Assembly (NCBI GenBank): GCA_036674765.1
Contig: JARVKI010000005.1
Location: 372,001-436,000 of the forward strand
Length of the DNA: 64,000 nucleotides
Reading direction: 5' to 3'
Origin: Seiridium cupressi
Lineage: Eukaryota; Ascomycota; Sordariomycetes; Amphisphaeriales; Sporocadaceae
Shown here: piece after piece, positions 32,857-45,343 of the stretch
How the letters are laid out: every line of letters starts with the position of its first letter
Numbering within the stretch: position 1 is the first letter of the stretch
Made by a program: the position numbers and the translations under genes
The notes under the pieces: generated by a model
Told to the model about the DNA's origin: nothing
The model's database searches: none
The model's input: the letters and a program-made list of their open reading frames with translations, nothing else

Positions 32857-34909
32857 CCCGGGAGAGCTGGCCGATATCGTTATGCACACGATCGCTCCGT
32901 CAGGGCCAGGTTGGACCGGCTTAACTCAGGAGACGATGTTCTTTCCGTGCAAGAGACGAGATGAGCTGTGGGAACGCGGGAGGTCTGAAGTGTTGCATTC
33001 GAGACGTATGATAGTACGTCGGCCCAAATGGTAAAAAGATTGAGAGGAAGTATTGTTATGAGGACAAGACGGTCCCGGCGAAGACGGGAGAAATGGGGCT
33101 GCCCTGCTAGCGATCTTTGAAAGAGTGAATCTAGAACTCGACGGGGTCAACTGATGCTTCCGTGCAAGTTGGCCAGATGCTATGGCGGCTGGTGTTTTGC
33201 AGTGCTGGGACTAGATAAAATCAATAAGTACAATCAGAAGAGCTTGGTCTGGTCTGCATCCCAGGACGGCTATCAACGATCTTAAGCGTATGATGGCAGC
33301 AGATGTCTTGCAGGGGTGTCGAGGTCCAAGTCTACCAGGTACCGCAACTCAAAGATCAGCTACCAGGTATGCAGAGGAGAATCTAGATATGATGGGACAG
33401 GCAAGGGGACCTCTGCCTCAACCTTGTCAACAGGGGGGAGACTATGCAGGCTCGCGGACGAATAGCAGGTGCCCGGTTGTGGAGCGCTTCTGGACGCTTT
33501 TGGATTGCCAAGCTTTGGGAAGAAAGACGGACAGGCCACTGGCAGACAGCAACACCCGCTGAGTATGGTACCCAAGCAGCAACTTGTACAGCGAACTATG
33601 TATCTATGGAATCCTGGCGTGTGTGCCTCTGTATTTGTGTGCCTGGGGGTGTGCGTGTATGTTGGTCATGCATACCTCCTGTGCTTGTGCCGGTACTTGC
33701 GCCTACACCTGCATGCGTCAATGCCTCTGTTGCGCGACAAACGGCCTGAGCTCGTGTTTCTGTGGCTCACGGATCGGTGTCATGTACAAGACGCTGTCGT
33801 GGCTTTCGGGCTATATTGTTTCTTGTGTTATGGATGACGGGCCCCAGGATACACACGCGCCGACGTGCTGCTCCCACCCCAATCGTGACCCCGTTCACAG
33901 AGTGACGGGTAGAGCTTCAAGCGAGCCAGCCCCACAAGGTATTGTGATGCGACCGCTGCAGTCAAAGCCAGCGGGCATCGTTCGCAAGTCTCCACATTGC
34001 TATTGTGCGAGAAGTAGGTAAGCGTAGCCCCAAGATTAGCAGGGCATAGGCCATTGTGGCGGGCAGATACACAGCATTTGCTACGGGATCCAGAGCCATA
34101 TTTCGCCTCGCGGCTCTTTGCAGAATCCGCTGACTTCACTGGCAACAGCTCGCCAATCATGACCCAATCAATTGTTGCTCGAAGTCAAACTCATGTCTCT
34201 GATGCAGCCCTGCTGTCTCCAGCGAATAGGTGGCCAAGAGACTGCCTCCGGACGTCGGCTCCCTCGTCTAAGCCCAGATCGCCTTTCGCGACTACCAGCT
34301 AGCCTGGTGGCATACGAACCGAGTTCTGGGTACCTATCTCCAGGCCAGAGTAGTTCAAAATCCAGGGAGAGCTATCGTGCATCTGGGAGAAGACATTGCC
34401 TGCCGATATATGACATGGGAATTTGATTGCTCCCTTGCATACAAGACTCTACTCAAGCAAATACACGAGCAGTGACAATGATGGTCCGTCCCATCAGGCA
34501 TAACCCCAGCTACATCTCAGGAACTTGTCACAGTCCGGTGATCAGTTAGTGGGCTGCACTGTATTAACACTAGCTGGAGCCTCGCCTTTGAATGCATATG
34601 CAAAGTACGAAGCTGCGGGCCAGGCCATAGGACGTGCTATCCCGCTAGGAGTTCAAGAAGTGAGGCAGCAGTTGCCCGGTCGTATCACAAGCGATCAATG
34701 AGCACGGAGTCAGTAGGGATATTGGCAGACGGCATTTCAAGAGCCTCGAGTCCTGCGCCAAGACCGGTTTTGATTCTAAACTGACGTCGCATATTAAACC
34801 TCTGATATGAACAGGCCTATGCCAGACGCCTGGAAGCTACATACGTTTGCTTGCTTGCTTGCTGAAAAACTCCCCGCACTGATTGGGCGGCAGACAAGTA
34901 AGCCATGGA
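32857..34909. promoter_or_regulatory. Upstream region of the forkhead gene
   Basis: About 2 kb between two minus-strand genes. It contains a TG-rich low-complexity stretch (about 33600-33760) that creates Cys-rich spurious frames on the plus strand, and a short GCTT tetranucleotide repeat near 34848. No gene is seen; a long 5' leader and promoter of the forkhead gene is the simplest reading. Confidence 0.5.
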
Positions 34910-36739
34910 CTACTTTCGATAGTAGATCTGAAGGTGACAAGTTAGTATTTGCGAACAGTCCAGGGAAGCCAGTGCCTAAAGCTTAGGCAGGGGTGAACAC
35001 ACCTTTTTGAATTGGAAGTGTAGTTGAAGAATTCCCTGTAGGTGTGGGAGATTAGCTTTAGCATGGATAAGGGTTTCCCCAGGAACAGGAGGGGGCGTGA
35101 GAAGTATAGAACGAGAGGAGTAGAGGCGGGATCCGCGCGCCTGGGCGGTTGATGGTCATACAGAAAGATGGCTTAGGAGATGCTACCCTGAACAGCAGCA
35201 AACCGGGGCGTGAGCATAGCCAGGCCTCATAGGCGCAAGCAGCCATCCCTCGCACATCGTCACAGCTGTGACATGGTTTCTCGCCACGTGAAGTAGACGC
35301 AAGGGAAGCATGAGTGGAGCAGAAATAGAACCTACCTTGTCAAAACTGCTCCTAAAGCCGCGATCTTTCTTCGCGCTATAATCCCACTCCCGATCAACGA
35401 TACGAAACGCGATGTCCTCGTAGGGAGGACCAGCAATGAATCGTATCAAGCAAGTATCTTCCTCGCCTGCTGCTGCGAATGACTCACCCCTCCGTCTGCC
35501 GTGCTCCCTGATGATCTTGAAGGTAGGCGCCTTGGTCTTGTCGATCAGGTCCGGGTAGAAAATGTTGAACTTGTAACCCTGAACGACCTTTGGGGGAGGA
35601 TTATCGTGATCGTAGTGTGTCTGGTTGTACTTGTTCCACTCATAGCCCATCTGGACACGATTGAAATATCTTGGCTTCCTCGGCCGATGCTTATCTGCCC
35701 ATTGGGGCTTGGCGGTGCCGGGGACCACCTCCTCGGCAGTGAATATTTCTTCGTTTTCGCTGAAACCACGCGCCACTTCGCGATCGTACAGTGCCTTGGT
35801 CGCCTGTGAGAAGTCCTCACTGCCGGTGGCGGAAAATCGTGCAGTGCCAGGGGCTGGTCCAGCTCCACTACTAACACTGGCAGATGGAATGATCGCTGTG
35901 GACTGCTTTGGGGCGACGGGTAAAGCGGACGAGTCCTGACGGTCTATCTTTGCCGAAGAATGGGAAGCGGCCAAAGCATCGGCCTTGTCAGGGTTCTTCT
36001 CCCGCAGCTCCTGGATTCTGCGTTCCTTGATTCCCTCGCAGATGATCTTGAGCTTAGCCTTCGCTTTGTACACGAGCAAGTTTTTAAGCAGCTGACCCCA
36101 GTAATCCGTGTCGACGGCCTCGTCTGACCGAAGCTTAGTCCTGATCTGGTCCTCGAGTTTTTCAAGCTGTTCGAGCGACTTTGGCCCCAAGATCTTATCG
36201 ACATCAGCGCTGACTGAGCTGACAGCACGTTCTTCCGCTGCCATTGGTCGTAGCTTCTGTCGTCTGTCGGTGCAGAGGGCTTGCAAAGCCGTCCAGTAAT
36301 CTCGATTCCGACCGCTGAGTTCCAAGGTGTGATACGAGACAATATCCCCATCCAATTCCTCGAGCTGGGCTTGGCTCAAGCTCTCTACGACTGCGACAGG
36401 GTCGGGCACGTCTATCTCGACGTCGGCATCTTGGTCGTCGAAGATATCTCGCTCGGTGTCAAAGTATCGCAAGTTGAATGCAAGGAGGTCAATTGGTTTC
36501 GCGCGGCCCTCTCGTACTCGGATGTCGGCCTTCTTCTTTGACTGCTTCAGTACGAACTTGTCCTCATCTGCGACGAACTTCCTGGCCTGTTCGTCCTGGG
36601 TCAAATAGGTAGAGGCCGGCTTGGGGTTTGGACGGGACGGCTTCGTGATCCTGTTGTTTGGGTCTCGTCTAGGAGATGTGATGTTCTGGCGAGGGGGTGA
36701 CTTACGCCCTTGAATCATAGCTCGCCTTCCAGGATCCAT
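34910..36739 (-). CDS. Cactin (spliceosome-associated protein)
   Basis: Model: complement(34910..34927, 35003..35035, 35336..36739); three exons, 484 aa. The first ATG is at 36739; the frame upstream begins with a non-ATG codon. The basic N-terminus leads to the cactin mid-domain (LTQDEQARKFVADEDKFVLKQ, then helical acidic segments). The C-terminal cactus-binding-type domain starts at about 365: GYEWNKYNQTHYDHDNPPPK, VVQGYKFNIFYPDLIDKT, RFIAGPPYEDIAFRIVDREW and DRGFRSSFDKG. The protein ends with the invariant QLHFQFKKIYYRK, built from two tiny terminal exons of 33 and 18 bp. Cactin/Cay1 works in pre-mRNA splicing and telomere-related RNA stability in fission yeast. Confidence 0.93.
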
Positions 36740-37296
36740 TTTGCGCACAAATGTAGCTGGTGATATACTGTCGAAGATGTCTTGAAGCGCTAGGTAATCA
36801 GAAGCGTCGCGTATTTGTTGGATGAATGCCGCAGCGCCGGCTCAGTTGCCTCAGCTATCTTCAAGATCTAACAGAACTCTAAATGCACGGACCCCTCTCA
36901 CCGTGCTTAGCTCCAGGCTCCTCACTAACGTAGCAAAGTGCTGGCTGCTTGCTTACAATGCACATTTACCATTGCACTTTTACCATCGCACTCACTTAAT
37001 GCTCGTTAGTTATATTGTAAATAGAACTTGAACTATCTCGTTGACGTTGGCGTGCTGATCATGGCCACTTGCGTGTATCATAGCTTGGCAAATTTCTTGT
37101 TTGGGTAACTAGGACGAGCTACAATTTCATTCGAGGCTATAGGCTTCTTGCCACAAGAACTATACAGTACCTATTCAGCCTCCATCTCTGTACCTGTAAT
37201 CTCGATGCAGCGGCCGCCAAATATTGCTTTCTCGTTATGTACTTGTTCCTCTCATCATCCACTTGGTCCCCATCACTCAGTCCAGTATGTCCCCTG
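36740..37296. other. Intergenic, cactin promoter side
   Basis: About 560 bp between the cactin start and the 3' end of the small secreted protein gene. Only short non-protein-like frames are present. Confidence 0.55.
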
Positions 37297-38022
37297 TTAC
37301 TCCATAACAGAGATCAAAACCTCAACGCTTCCGCCGTCATGCCAGCAGGTCATTGACCCGAGGAAGCCCTGTAGTTTATAAGGTTAGTCATCGTTAATCC
37401 AATGGGAGCGCCGAAGTCCACGAATGCATGAGGCTCCCTTAGCAGAGGGCCGAAATAAGCCATTCGCGATCGTGTTCATGGCCTATGTGAGAGGGAACCT
37501 ACCATCTGCTCGTCATGCGGAAGAGATTTGGACTGATCGATGAAGTTGCTGACGTCCCCATTGCCGATCCTATACTTCATGTCAGTTCTGTCTACATATA
37601 CCAAACAAAACCCACTCACCAGACATGACCAGTTCCACCGTCACGGCGGCTGACTCTGACATGACAGGTACGGACAGCGGCGATTTCCCCGGCAACGGAC
37701 GTCCACTCCGTAGCGTCCCAGTATCCTGGGCGCCCTCGCCAAATGTCGGCCAGAGCCTCGCAATCAGCCGCTTCGGCATAGTTGGCGTGCGTGTCCGCCA
37801 CTTTGGAGGATACAAAATTAGAAAATATTTGTGACTTTAGCCTGCAGGTGTTGTTTACGACTTACTCTGGGGATCTTGACAGAGGATCTGCTGGTCGGGC
37901 GTGCTTGTGAAAGGAGCCAATAAGTAGCTGTTTCCAGTATCGTCGGGATTAGCCGGCAAAGCAGCTGTGAGTGTGGTGCCGAATAAACCCAAAGCGGGAC
38001 GAATAATAGTTGTGATCTTCAT
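37297..38022 (-). CDS. Small secreted protein, Hce2/Ecp2-like
   Basis: Model: complement(37297..37368, 37503..37569, 37620..37800, 37866..38022); four exons, 158 aa. Residues 1 to about 20 form a signal peptide (MKITTIIRPALGLFGTTLTA). The mature part has four Cys in the contexts LCQDP, DCEAL, RTCHV and MTCWH. Together with the order of the blocks (acidic entry, DC-ALADIW, WIGNGDVSNFID and a C-terminal GSMTCW), this fits the Hce2 domain of the fungal Ecp2 secreted-effector family. Such proteins act outside the cell, some in plant or microbe interaction. Whether this one does is unknown. All four exons are needed to build the domain, so it was easy to miss as a gene. It diverges from a Zn2Cys6 regulator. 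Confidence 0.7.
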
Positions 38023-38900
38023 CGTGCCTTGAACTGAGAATTCTGTAGTATCTTAGTTGTTTATTGTTGCGTGGGAGGAGTGTGTTGATATGAATTGTGG
38101 TTGTAGAGGACCAAATTGATGTTTTCTGTTTGGTAGTCGTAAGAATTTTGGGACCTCATCCACGGGGTTTTTATAGACTTGGAAACTCATACCGAAGGTG
38201 AATTTCATGAATCCAATCCCAGACGAAGTTCACAAAAGGGCGATGACTCATCTTTTGATACTGAATCACAGATAATGCTATTCATGAAAAGAGTGTATCA
38301 AAGGTTAAATCAGCGGTCTCCTGGCGCAGCCTATCATCACATTTACAGGTCTATCACATAAGAGGTTGCTCTCTCAGCTGTATTGATGAGACCTTCATAT
38401 ACATGGAAGAGAGGAAAATTGATACCATGATCAATTTTCCAATTAGGCAGTGCAAGACCAGATGTTATCCACATCGGAGCTGTCTAGGATATTTCTGTTG
38501 CTACCATGGATATCATAACCGTACATGTTAGTTAGTACTTCGGTCATCGGCGACGTGTATCTTTATTTCATCCAGATATTCCATCTGGGTGTGTCGGGTC
38601 CTTGTGTGGCGGGCCATTTTAGATGATTGATATGGTCTAACTAATAACTACAGTACATGTAGTGCTAGCTAGGTAAGTTAGTCAGTCTAGAATCTGGACC
38701 AATGAAGCCTCGGCTTGCAGTCAGACACATCTAAGAAGTGGACCTCCAACCCCGCAAGCCTATCGAGTCCATGGGATTCCCGCCAACTCCATTCCTGACT
38801 GCTGCCACCTAGGTAGAGCAGTACGTTGGAAATTGAACATTTATTGTTGGCTCGCGAGTGTGCACATCGATCGTAAGCGACAACAAGTACGTTTTTGACC
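38023..38900. promoter_or_regulatory. Divergent promoter, secreted protein / Zn2Cys6 regulator
   Basis: A 878-bp AT-rich interval without protein-like frames, presumably holding both promoters. Confidence 0.5.
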
Positions 38901-40939
38901 ATGGATTATCCATTATCAAGTACATCGCAAAACTCTGCCGAGTCTTCGAGGTCTAAGAGAAGTTGGAAATTTACAAGATCTAGGACTGGCTGTAACGTGT
39001 GCAAGAAAACCAGGGTTCGTACATCAATTGTCCGTTCATTGTGTATGCGTATCTGAAATACTCATCCTAGAGAAAATGTGACGAGTCTCAGCCGGCTTGT
39101 CAGAATTGCATTGCTCGTGGAATTTCGTGTCCGGGCTATCAGAAATCACTCAAATGGTCCGTCCAGTACCAAAATCCGTAGAACCGGTCTGGAAAAACTC
39201 GAAATTCTGGCGGAGTCTCACGCGTACCTTCAGGGCCTCGTGAGCCTGATATGCATAATTTGCGCTGCAAGCCTGGCCAAAACGTTTATATCCTGCCCAA
39301 AAATCACCAGGCCATGGAAATAATTGCCAGCGACCATCACATGCCAATGTGCGCTGATCATCTTTCTCCCGTCGATTCAGTTGTCCAAGACTTATCCCCA
39401 CTTGAACCCCAATCGGACGAGACACTGCCGCCAGACGAGCCCAACGAGGAACGGGATCGAGCACGACATAATGTTGTTGATGTCGTTAAATCGAAAATAG
39501 ATAGTCCGATACGTGGTCGATATCATGGCCGATCCGGAGGTCTTCTACGGAAATTTTATGCTCTTTACCCTATGTCTACATTGCCTCGGAGCCTGGAATA
39601 TCAAGGGTCTGTGCTCGTGGAGCACTACTTCAAGGAAGTCTGCAAACTTTACTCGAGTTTTGATTCTCAGCTCAACCCATTCCGCGTCGATGTCGCGGAC
39701 AAGTGGAGCAGATCAGGCTCAATCTACTACGCGATACAAAGCATGGCGGCGGCTCACTTAAGCAACACACAATTCCCGATGGAACACATTGGAGTTGAAA
39801 TGAAGCTCAAAGCGGATATGGCGCTACAGGAAGAGCTTCGGCAGATCCAAATGGGCCATAAAGACATCGATAACACACTTCTGGCTTTGCTACTTCTCGG
39901 ATTGTCCGCCTGTTGGCACTCGGTTGGCGATCTTGGTTTGAGATACCTCCACACTGCTAGGCGACTTATACGACTACGACTCGCATCGGAAACGAATCGA
40001 GATGTGGCACGTGGAAGCCAGGACGAGTTCTTCTACCAGGCTCTCGTTTATTGGGAGATGATGACAGCGTTCATGGTACCACCTCAAGATGGATTACATC
40101 CGAGTGTTGACAGTACGACGGAATTTGACGATACGGCAGGCTGGAATCCTCCTAGGAATCCAGGTCCACAAGAACAGCATGTTCTCCCACACCCTTGGAC
40201 AGGCATCGGCTCAGAAGCACAAATACTGCTTGCTGAAGTTGGAAGGCTGCTTCGAATGCAGATATCGGCGGCCAAAATGAGCATATCAGGTATTGGGGAC
40301 GATATTATGGCATATGTCAAGCTAGAATGCACTGCACTTCAGCTGGAAGAGAAGCTCCTATCTTTGAAGCATCCCGAGGTGGCTTCACTGATCGACCCTG
40401 GCGACGAGCAGACCAACAAAACGGACTTTATTAGCATCGCAGAAGCAACAAAATACGCTTCCTTGCTGGAGCTCTATCAAGCTTTCCCTGCAATTCTCCG
40501 CAAGCGACTGTCATTCGACATCAATCATGGCAACAAAGTCTCCGCTGCATCCTCAGAAGTCGTTGCTCATCACGAAGCAAAGTTTCTGAACTCGCTTGCG
40601 GTGCACACCTTGACGCTGGTAAAGAAGCTGGATCACAATTCGGGCACTAGATTCCTCCAACTACTTATCATTGTCGCTGCGGCAACGAAACTGCGATTTG
40701 ATCGATCCACGATAAACCTCGACTTTTTAGATCTGGGGGCTGGCAGCCCTGACAGGATCACAAGCGCGCGAGATTTCACTCGACTTCGACTTCATTTCCA
40801 CCTCGTAAGGCTACCCGCAAAACCCGTGAAAAGGGTCATAGACCTGATCACGGAAGTCTGGCGGCTGTTAGATGAAGGTGAGGACGTGTCTTGGCTTGAT
40901 GTTATGGTATCCCGCGGATGGGAGACTATCATCGGCTGA
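38901..40939 (+). CDS. Zn2Cys6 transcription factor with Fungal_trans_2-type domain
   Basis: Model: 38901..39014, 39071..39177, 39331..40939, 609 aa. The zinc cluster is Cys31-x2-Cys34-x6-Cys41-x6-Cys48-x2-Cys51-x6-Cys58, with basic TRSRTG before it and PGYQKSLKWS after it. The first intron (39015-39070) has a weak donor, GTTCGT. After the cluster the same reading frame meets TAG at 39179-39181 and then stays open to 40937. A 153-bp, phase-keeping intron (39178-39330, GTAGAA to GCCAG) removes it. An 84-bp alternative (39161-39244) would also work. Otherwise the gene is broken by a nonsense codon. The C-terminal 500 residues look like the Fungal_trans_2 domain (LPRSLEYQGSVLVEHYFKEV, LLALLLLGLSACWHSVGD, YLHTARRLIRLRL). 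Targets are unknown; the divergent secreted-protein gene is a natural candidate. Confidence 0.75.
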
Positions 40940-40949
40940 GTAATCCTCC

Positions 40950-41252
40950 TGAGCTAGAACTCGGCGTGGTAACAGTCTTGAACCAGGACGTGGCCATTGC
41001 TCTGATGGGTTGCTCTAGACCAGTGGACTGGAGTAGGAAAATATTCGGCAGCGGCCTTTCGAGAGGAGTTGACCCGGCGCTTTCCCCATGTTGAGCATTC
41101 CACTGACCAGCCCATCCAAAATATGGTGTGCTGGCGATTTCTCCACTGCGGAGTTGAAGAACAATGTCGATTATCTCGAAGCAAATAAGGATGTGACGCG
41201 TCGGTTCTGCCGGATGCAGTGCGAGCGGATTGTGAAACGCTACCTAGACTAG
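40950..41252 (+). pseudogene. Decayed coding relic of unknown family
   Basis: Three overlapping frames read like one protein interrupted by single-base shifts: ELELGVVTVLNQDVAIAL (to about 41003), then WVALDQWTGVGKYSAAAF through STDQPIQNMVCWRFLHCGVE to about 41164, then VDYLEANKDVTRRFC through MQCERIVKRYLD and a TAG at 41250-41252. The shifts would be one extra base near 41004 and one near 41165. The composition is protein-like, unlike the antisense frame over the same stretch. I do not recognise the family. It begins directly after the regulator's stop codon. Confidence 0.45.
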
Positions 41253-41762
41253 ATGGTAGACACCGTAGTTGTCGCACCAAACACATTCCATGAATGAAGT
41301 CAGCACGTGAGAAGGCCCAACTCGAAACAATGTGGACAACTTTGTAGGGAAACTTGACAAACACATACAGAATAATATAGAATAGTGATCACGAGTGCCT
41401 TTTTCTGCGATTATTCACTAGTTACATTGTATGTGCTATTCATCCATCACTTGACCAGCCCCCGCCCCGCAAGCTGTCGAGTGTAATACAAACGCCAACG
41501 CGTACGCAGCTGGCAGCTACAAGCTCATGGCGCTAAGGCACCCCGGACTGGGCCCCTGCTCATTGCTTACCAGCTAGGACTAGCTACATACATGTACCTA
41601 AATTACATTACCCGGTCCCCGCGCCCGGGCCCTTGTTGCACCTCGTCATCGCGTCTGTCGACCGCGGCTGACATTCAAAGCACAACAGCTATCACCGAGC
41701 TGTTGACTATCCAGTCACTTGTCTTTACTTGCCGAGACATTTTGCCTTATCTTGGCTCCAAT
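41253..41762. other. Intergenic, M13 peptidase promoter
   Basis: About 510 bp with no gene seen, presumably the promoter and leader of the metallopeptidase. Confidence 0.55.
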
Positions 41763-44700
41763 ATGGCCGATGGTATACAAACTCAAAACAATGAGCGAAC
41801 ACCGCTCCTGGGCGCTGGCGCCGGTGGCAGGAATGACGAATCGCACGATTTCGTCCATCTCAACCGTCAGGTCAAGAGCTGGAAGCGACGCCGTTGGATC
41901 TCGCTCATTGCCAGTCTGTTCTTGATTGCTGGCTTCGTTGTGATTTTGATCCTATCAGGTAGTAAGTCCATCCTTGACTTGCATCGGTGATCTGCCTTCT
42001 GCTGGATGTAGGAGGCGCGTCCCAACTGTCAAGCAGCTTCCCATGGTCAGCAGATACAGGTGCACTTGGCCGATCCGTCGCTCTCGGGCAAGGAAAGGAA
42101 GACCTCCCACATCACTTGTACCATGATATATCGAATCATCCGACGAAAATGAATAGCCTGGCAGCTGCGAATCTATTCGCGCTTCAAGTCTACATTCTTC
42201 CCCATCCTCTGGCGATTCGAGAAATCAACTTGATTCGAGCAACTCCCCTGAAATTGATGAGCATCAACATACATACACATATATGAAACTATTCTCAATT
42301 AGTAGTCCTTCGAACTGACACCACACCATAGTCCTTTCTCGTGCGAAAGGCAAGCCCGGCATGGCTTCGTCGCTCTGCCTAACGTCGGCTTGTGTCCACG
42401 CAGCGTCTGATATTCTGTGTAAGCCGGCAAACTTAGTTCCCTGTCCATCTGCTCATTTCAGCAGACAATCTTGCGCCGAACTACGAGAGTATCGATGCGT
42501 GCACAAACTTCGATCAGCTGGTCTGTGACGGCTTCAATGACCGTCATGACATACCCGCAGACCGAAGCTCTTATTCCACGATAACCTCCATGTTTGAGAC
42601 TGGACAGACTATCATCAGACACATTTTGGAAGGCGAATATCCTGGAGAGTCCAAGGTATGCTTATAGTCGCCCAGTGGTGGAGTTCCATCGAAAAACGCG
42701 TCTGCTTCCTCTGAACTCGACACTAACTTTGTGTGTAGCACTCCTCATTCTCGCCTCGAAATCTCGTTTCCATAGCTTCATCGACTGATGAAGACAACTT
42801 CAACAAGATGAAAGAAGCCTACAGTGCTTGTGCCAACGAGACTGCTCTCAAAGAGATTGGGGTCCAGCCGCTGGTTAGCCTAATCCAAGAAGTTGCAGAT
42901 TCTTTTCCAGTCAAAAAGGGCAATGATAGCCTCTTTACTGAGCGTGATTCAGTTAAGCTGAGTGACACGATCCTTCTGTTGGAGAAGTGGGGCGTGAGCC
43001 CTTTTGTTTATCTATCGACTGGTGCGGATGACAAGAACCCAGTAAGTGTCTCGTCGTCTCTATTAAAGTCTAATCTGACATAATTCTTCAAAGGAAGTTG
43101 TCATAATCCAACTTTCCCCGGGCGGCCTTGGGCTCCCCTCACCCGAGTACTACCAGGACGATGAAACTGTTCAGAAATATCAAGCTATGCTGGAGGCGGT
43201 ATTTAGCAAATTGCTCCCGAGCGAGGTTGATCGGAAGCGGGCCAATGCAACAGCAAACTCGGTCGTTGAGCTCGAGAAGAAGATTGCAGCAATCACTCCG
43301 GCCCCAGAGGATCAGCAAGATGTTACCGTGAGTTTTTAGCACATGGTTTTGCGAGTGTCCTCCTAATTAAAATCTTCCAGAAATATTATAACATCGTGAA
43401 AGTCAAGGATGCTGGAAAGATTGCGCCGGCACTTGGATACGATTCGGTGATTCAGAGTCTGGGTAAGAAAAACCCTCCTGCTGTCGCCCGGACCATGGTA
43501 TTGTTGAAATCATACACTGACACAATTTATAGTGCCTTCCAATTATACAGCCGATACGATGCTACTTGCTTTCCCCGAGTTCCTGGCCAATGTTTCGCAG
43601 ATTTTGACGGAGACCAGCAAATCTACCATCCAGGCATACCTCATCTTCAGTGTCATCCAGGCTCACTACGCTCATGTTGAAGGACCAGAAGTTGAACCAA
43701 TCTCACGATTCTCCAACGTCCTAGCTGGCAAAGATCCCGAGGCGAAATCCGAACGCTGGAAGACCTGCATCAGTTTTGCCGACAATCAGGTGGGTTGGAT
43801 CTTAGGTCGTTTCTTTGTCGAGGCCGCGTTCTCGGAAGAGGCAAAGAAGTTTGGAGATGAGATCGTCATGGACATCAAGCAGCAGTTCATCACCAAACTA
43901 CATACTCTCAGTTGGATGGATGAGAGTGTGAAGCAACTGGCGGTGAACAAAGTCAACCTGATCGACCAGAAGATTGGTTATCCCACCAAGTCTCCGGACA
44001 TTATGAATCCAACTGCTTTGCGCGACTATTACCAGAACCTCGACATCACTAACTCTTTTTTCAATAACACTCTTTCCAGTAATTTTATCAGCATCGTAAG
44101 TACAAGCATAAGCCAAAGTTCAATTTCTTCTCTTTGGGACGGCAAGGTTTAATGCCTGGTTTCAAACGGGAGACCAGATATTTAACGACTTTGAAGCTGC
44201 AGCTGTTTTATATCCCCGCAAGTATATGGAGAAGCTAACACTTATTCTGTTAACAGAACAGAACTTGGTCGGCCTTGGGGAAACCAGTGGATCACGGGGA
44301 GTGGGGGATGAACGCTGATACGGTCAATGCGTACTACAACCCCGTAGGCGCAGAGATCGTCTTTCCGGCCGGTATCATGCAATTTCCGGTCTTCCAGGTT
44401 GACCTTCCTTCTTACGTTAGCTATGGAGCTTTCGCCTCTGTAGCGGGACATGAACTCTCACACGCCTTTGATAATTCTGGTCGACACTACGATGAACACG
44501 GTCAGTATACTGACTGGTGGACCAACCACACTGTTGAAGAGTTCACCAAGCGCGCCGACTGTTTCGTGGAACAGTACTCAAACTTCACCATTGAGGGTAA
44601 CAATGGTCAAAGACTACACGTGAATGGGCGTCTTACACTTGGCGAGAACATTGCTGACGCGGGAGGTGTTGCGGCGGCTTTCGAGGCTTGGAAGCAGCGT

Positions 44701-45004
44701 CAGCAATCGAGCGAGGTCAAGGATCAGAGCCTGCCCGGTCTAGATCATTTTAGCCACGAACAATTGTTTTTCATCTTCTACGCCAACTGTAAGTCTCCAT
44801 TCATATTATAATAGCCACAGTGACTAACTGGTTGTGGCACTAGTCTGGTGCGGGAAGATCCGCGCACAACAGGCTATTCAGTACGTCTACACAGACCCCC
44901 ATTCCCCAGCCTTTGCTCGTATTCTGGGGACGACGGCGAACTCGAGAGCCTTCCGAGAAGCCTTTTCCTGTCCAGTGAAGGAGCCGACTTGTGAGCTCTG
45001 GTAA
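41763..45004 (+). CDS. M13-family zinc metallopeptidase (neprilysin/endothelin-converting enzyme-like), type II membrane
   Basis: Model: 41763..41961, 42332..42418, 42465..42655, 42739..43041, 43094..43327, 43381..43462, 43533..44095, 44257..44788, 44844..45004; nine exons, 783 aa. A short cytoplasmic N-terminus (RTPLLGAGAGG, basic KSWKRRRW) precedes one membrane helix (SLIASLFLIAGFVVILIL), so the catalytic part is extracytoplasmic. The ectodomain begins with the M13 Cys blocks (CLTSACVHAASDIL, YESIDACTNFDQLVC). The active site is complete: NAYYNP (substrate binding), VAGHELSHAFD (His618, Glu619, His622) and GENIADAGG (Glu683); it ends CELW. The motif has HELSH where HEITH is usual. Intron 1 (370 bp) is long, and 44096-44256 is spliced out as one 161-bp intron; both are less certain than the rest. 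It likely processes peptides at the cell surface or in vacuolar/secretory membranes. Confidence 0.9.
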
Positions 45005-45343
45005 TTGCTGCTGGCCATGGGTGTGAAGAGTGTAAAAGGCAGGGCGGAGTTATTGAACAAATGGGACTTGGGCTGAATACTAAAGTTTGTTAACTATGGT
45101 CTTGGACTACAATTTCCTACAAGCATTCCTTCCAATCCATTAGTTGTTCCTAACCAACATTCGTCGAATCTGGACAGTATATCCCACAGTGACAATAGAA
45201 AATTTTGCGAATTCTTTAGTAACAAAATAGGATGAGAAAATTTACATAATACAAGGTGAGATAGTTATGATAGACTTAAGAGCTATTGCTTGGTTCTACA
45301 GTCAGGTACTTCTCCAAGGACTTCAATCATGGCACAACTTCAT
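45005..45343. other. Convergent gap, 3' UTRs
   Basis: 339 bp between the M13 peptidase and nitronate monooxygenase genes. AT-rich; no gene. Confidence 0.6.

Noticed and set aside
33469..34021. Cys-rich plus-strand frames that look like a small secreted Cys-rich protein
   Set aside because: They are translations of a TG-rich low-complexity stretch; the frames overlap each other and lack a convincing signal peptide or splice support.
40954..41364. 136-codon minus-strand frame after the second Zn2Cys6 gene
   Set aside because: The plus strand of the same stretch carries a more protein-like, frameshifted relic; the minus frame has random composition.
44096..44256. Possible extra exon (block reading RFNAWFQTGDQIFNDF) in the M13 gene
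   Set aside because: No acceptor keeps phase without a stop, and omitting it gives the spacing expected between the FFNN and GKPVD blocks of the family.
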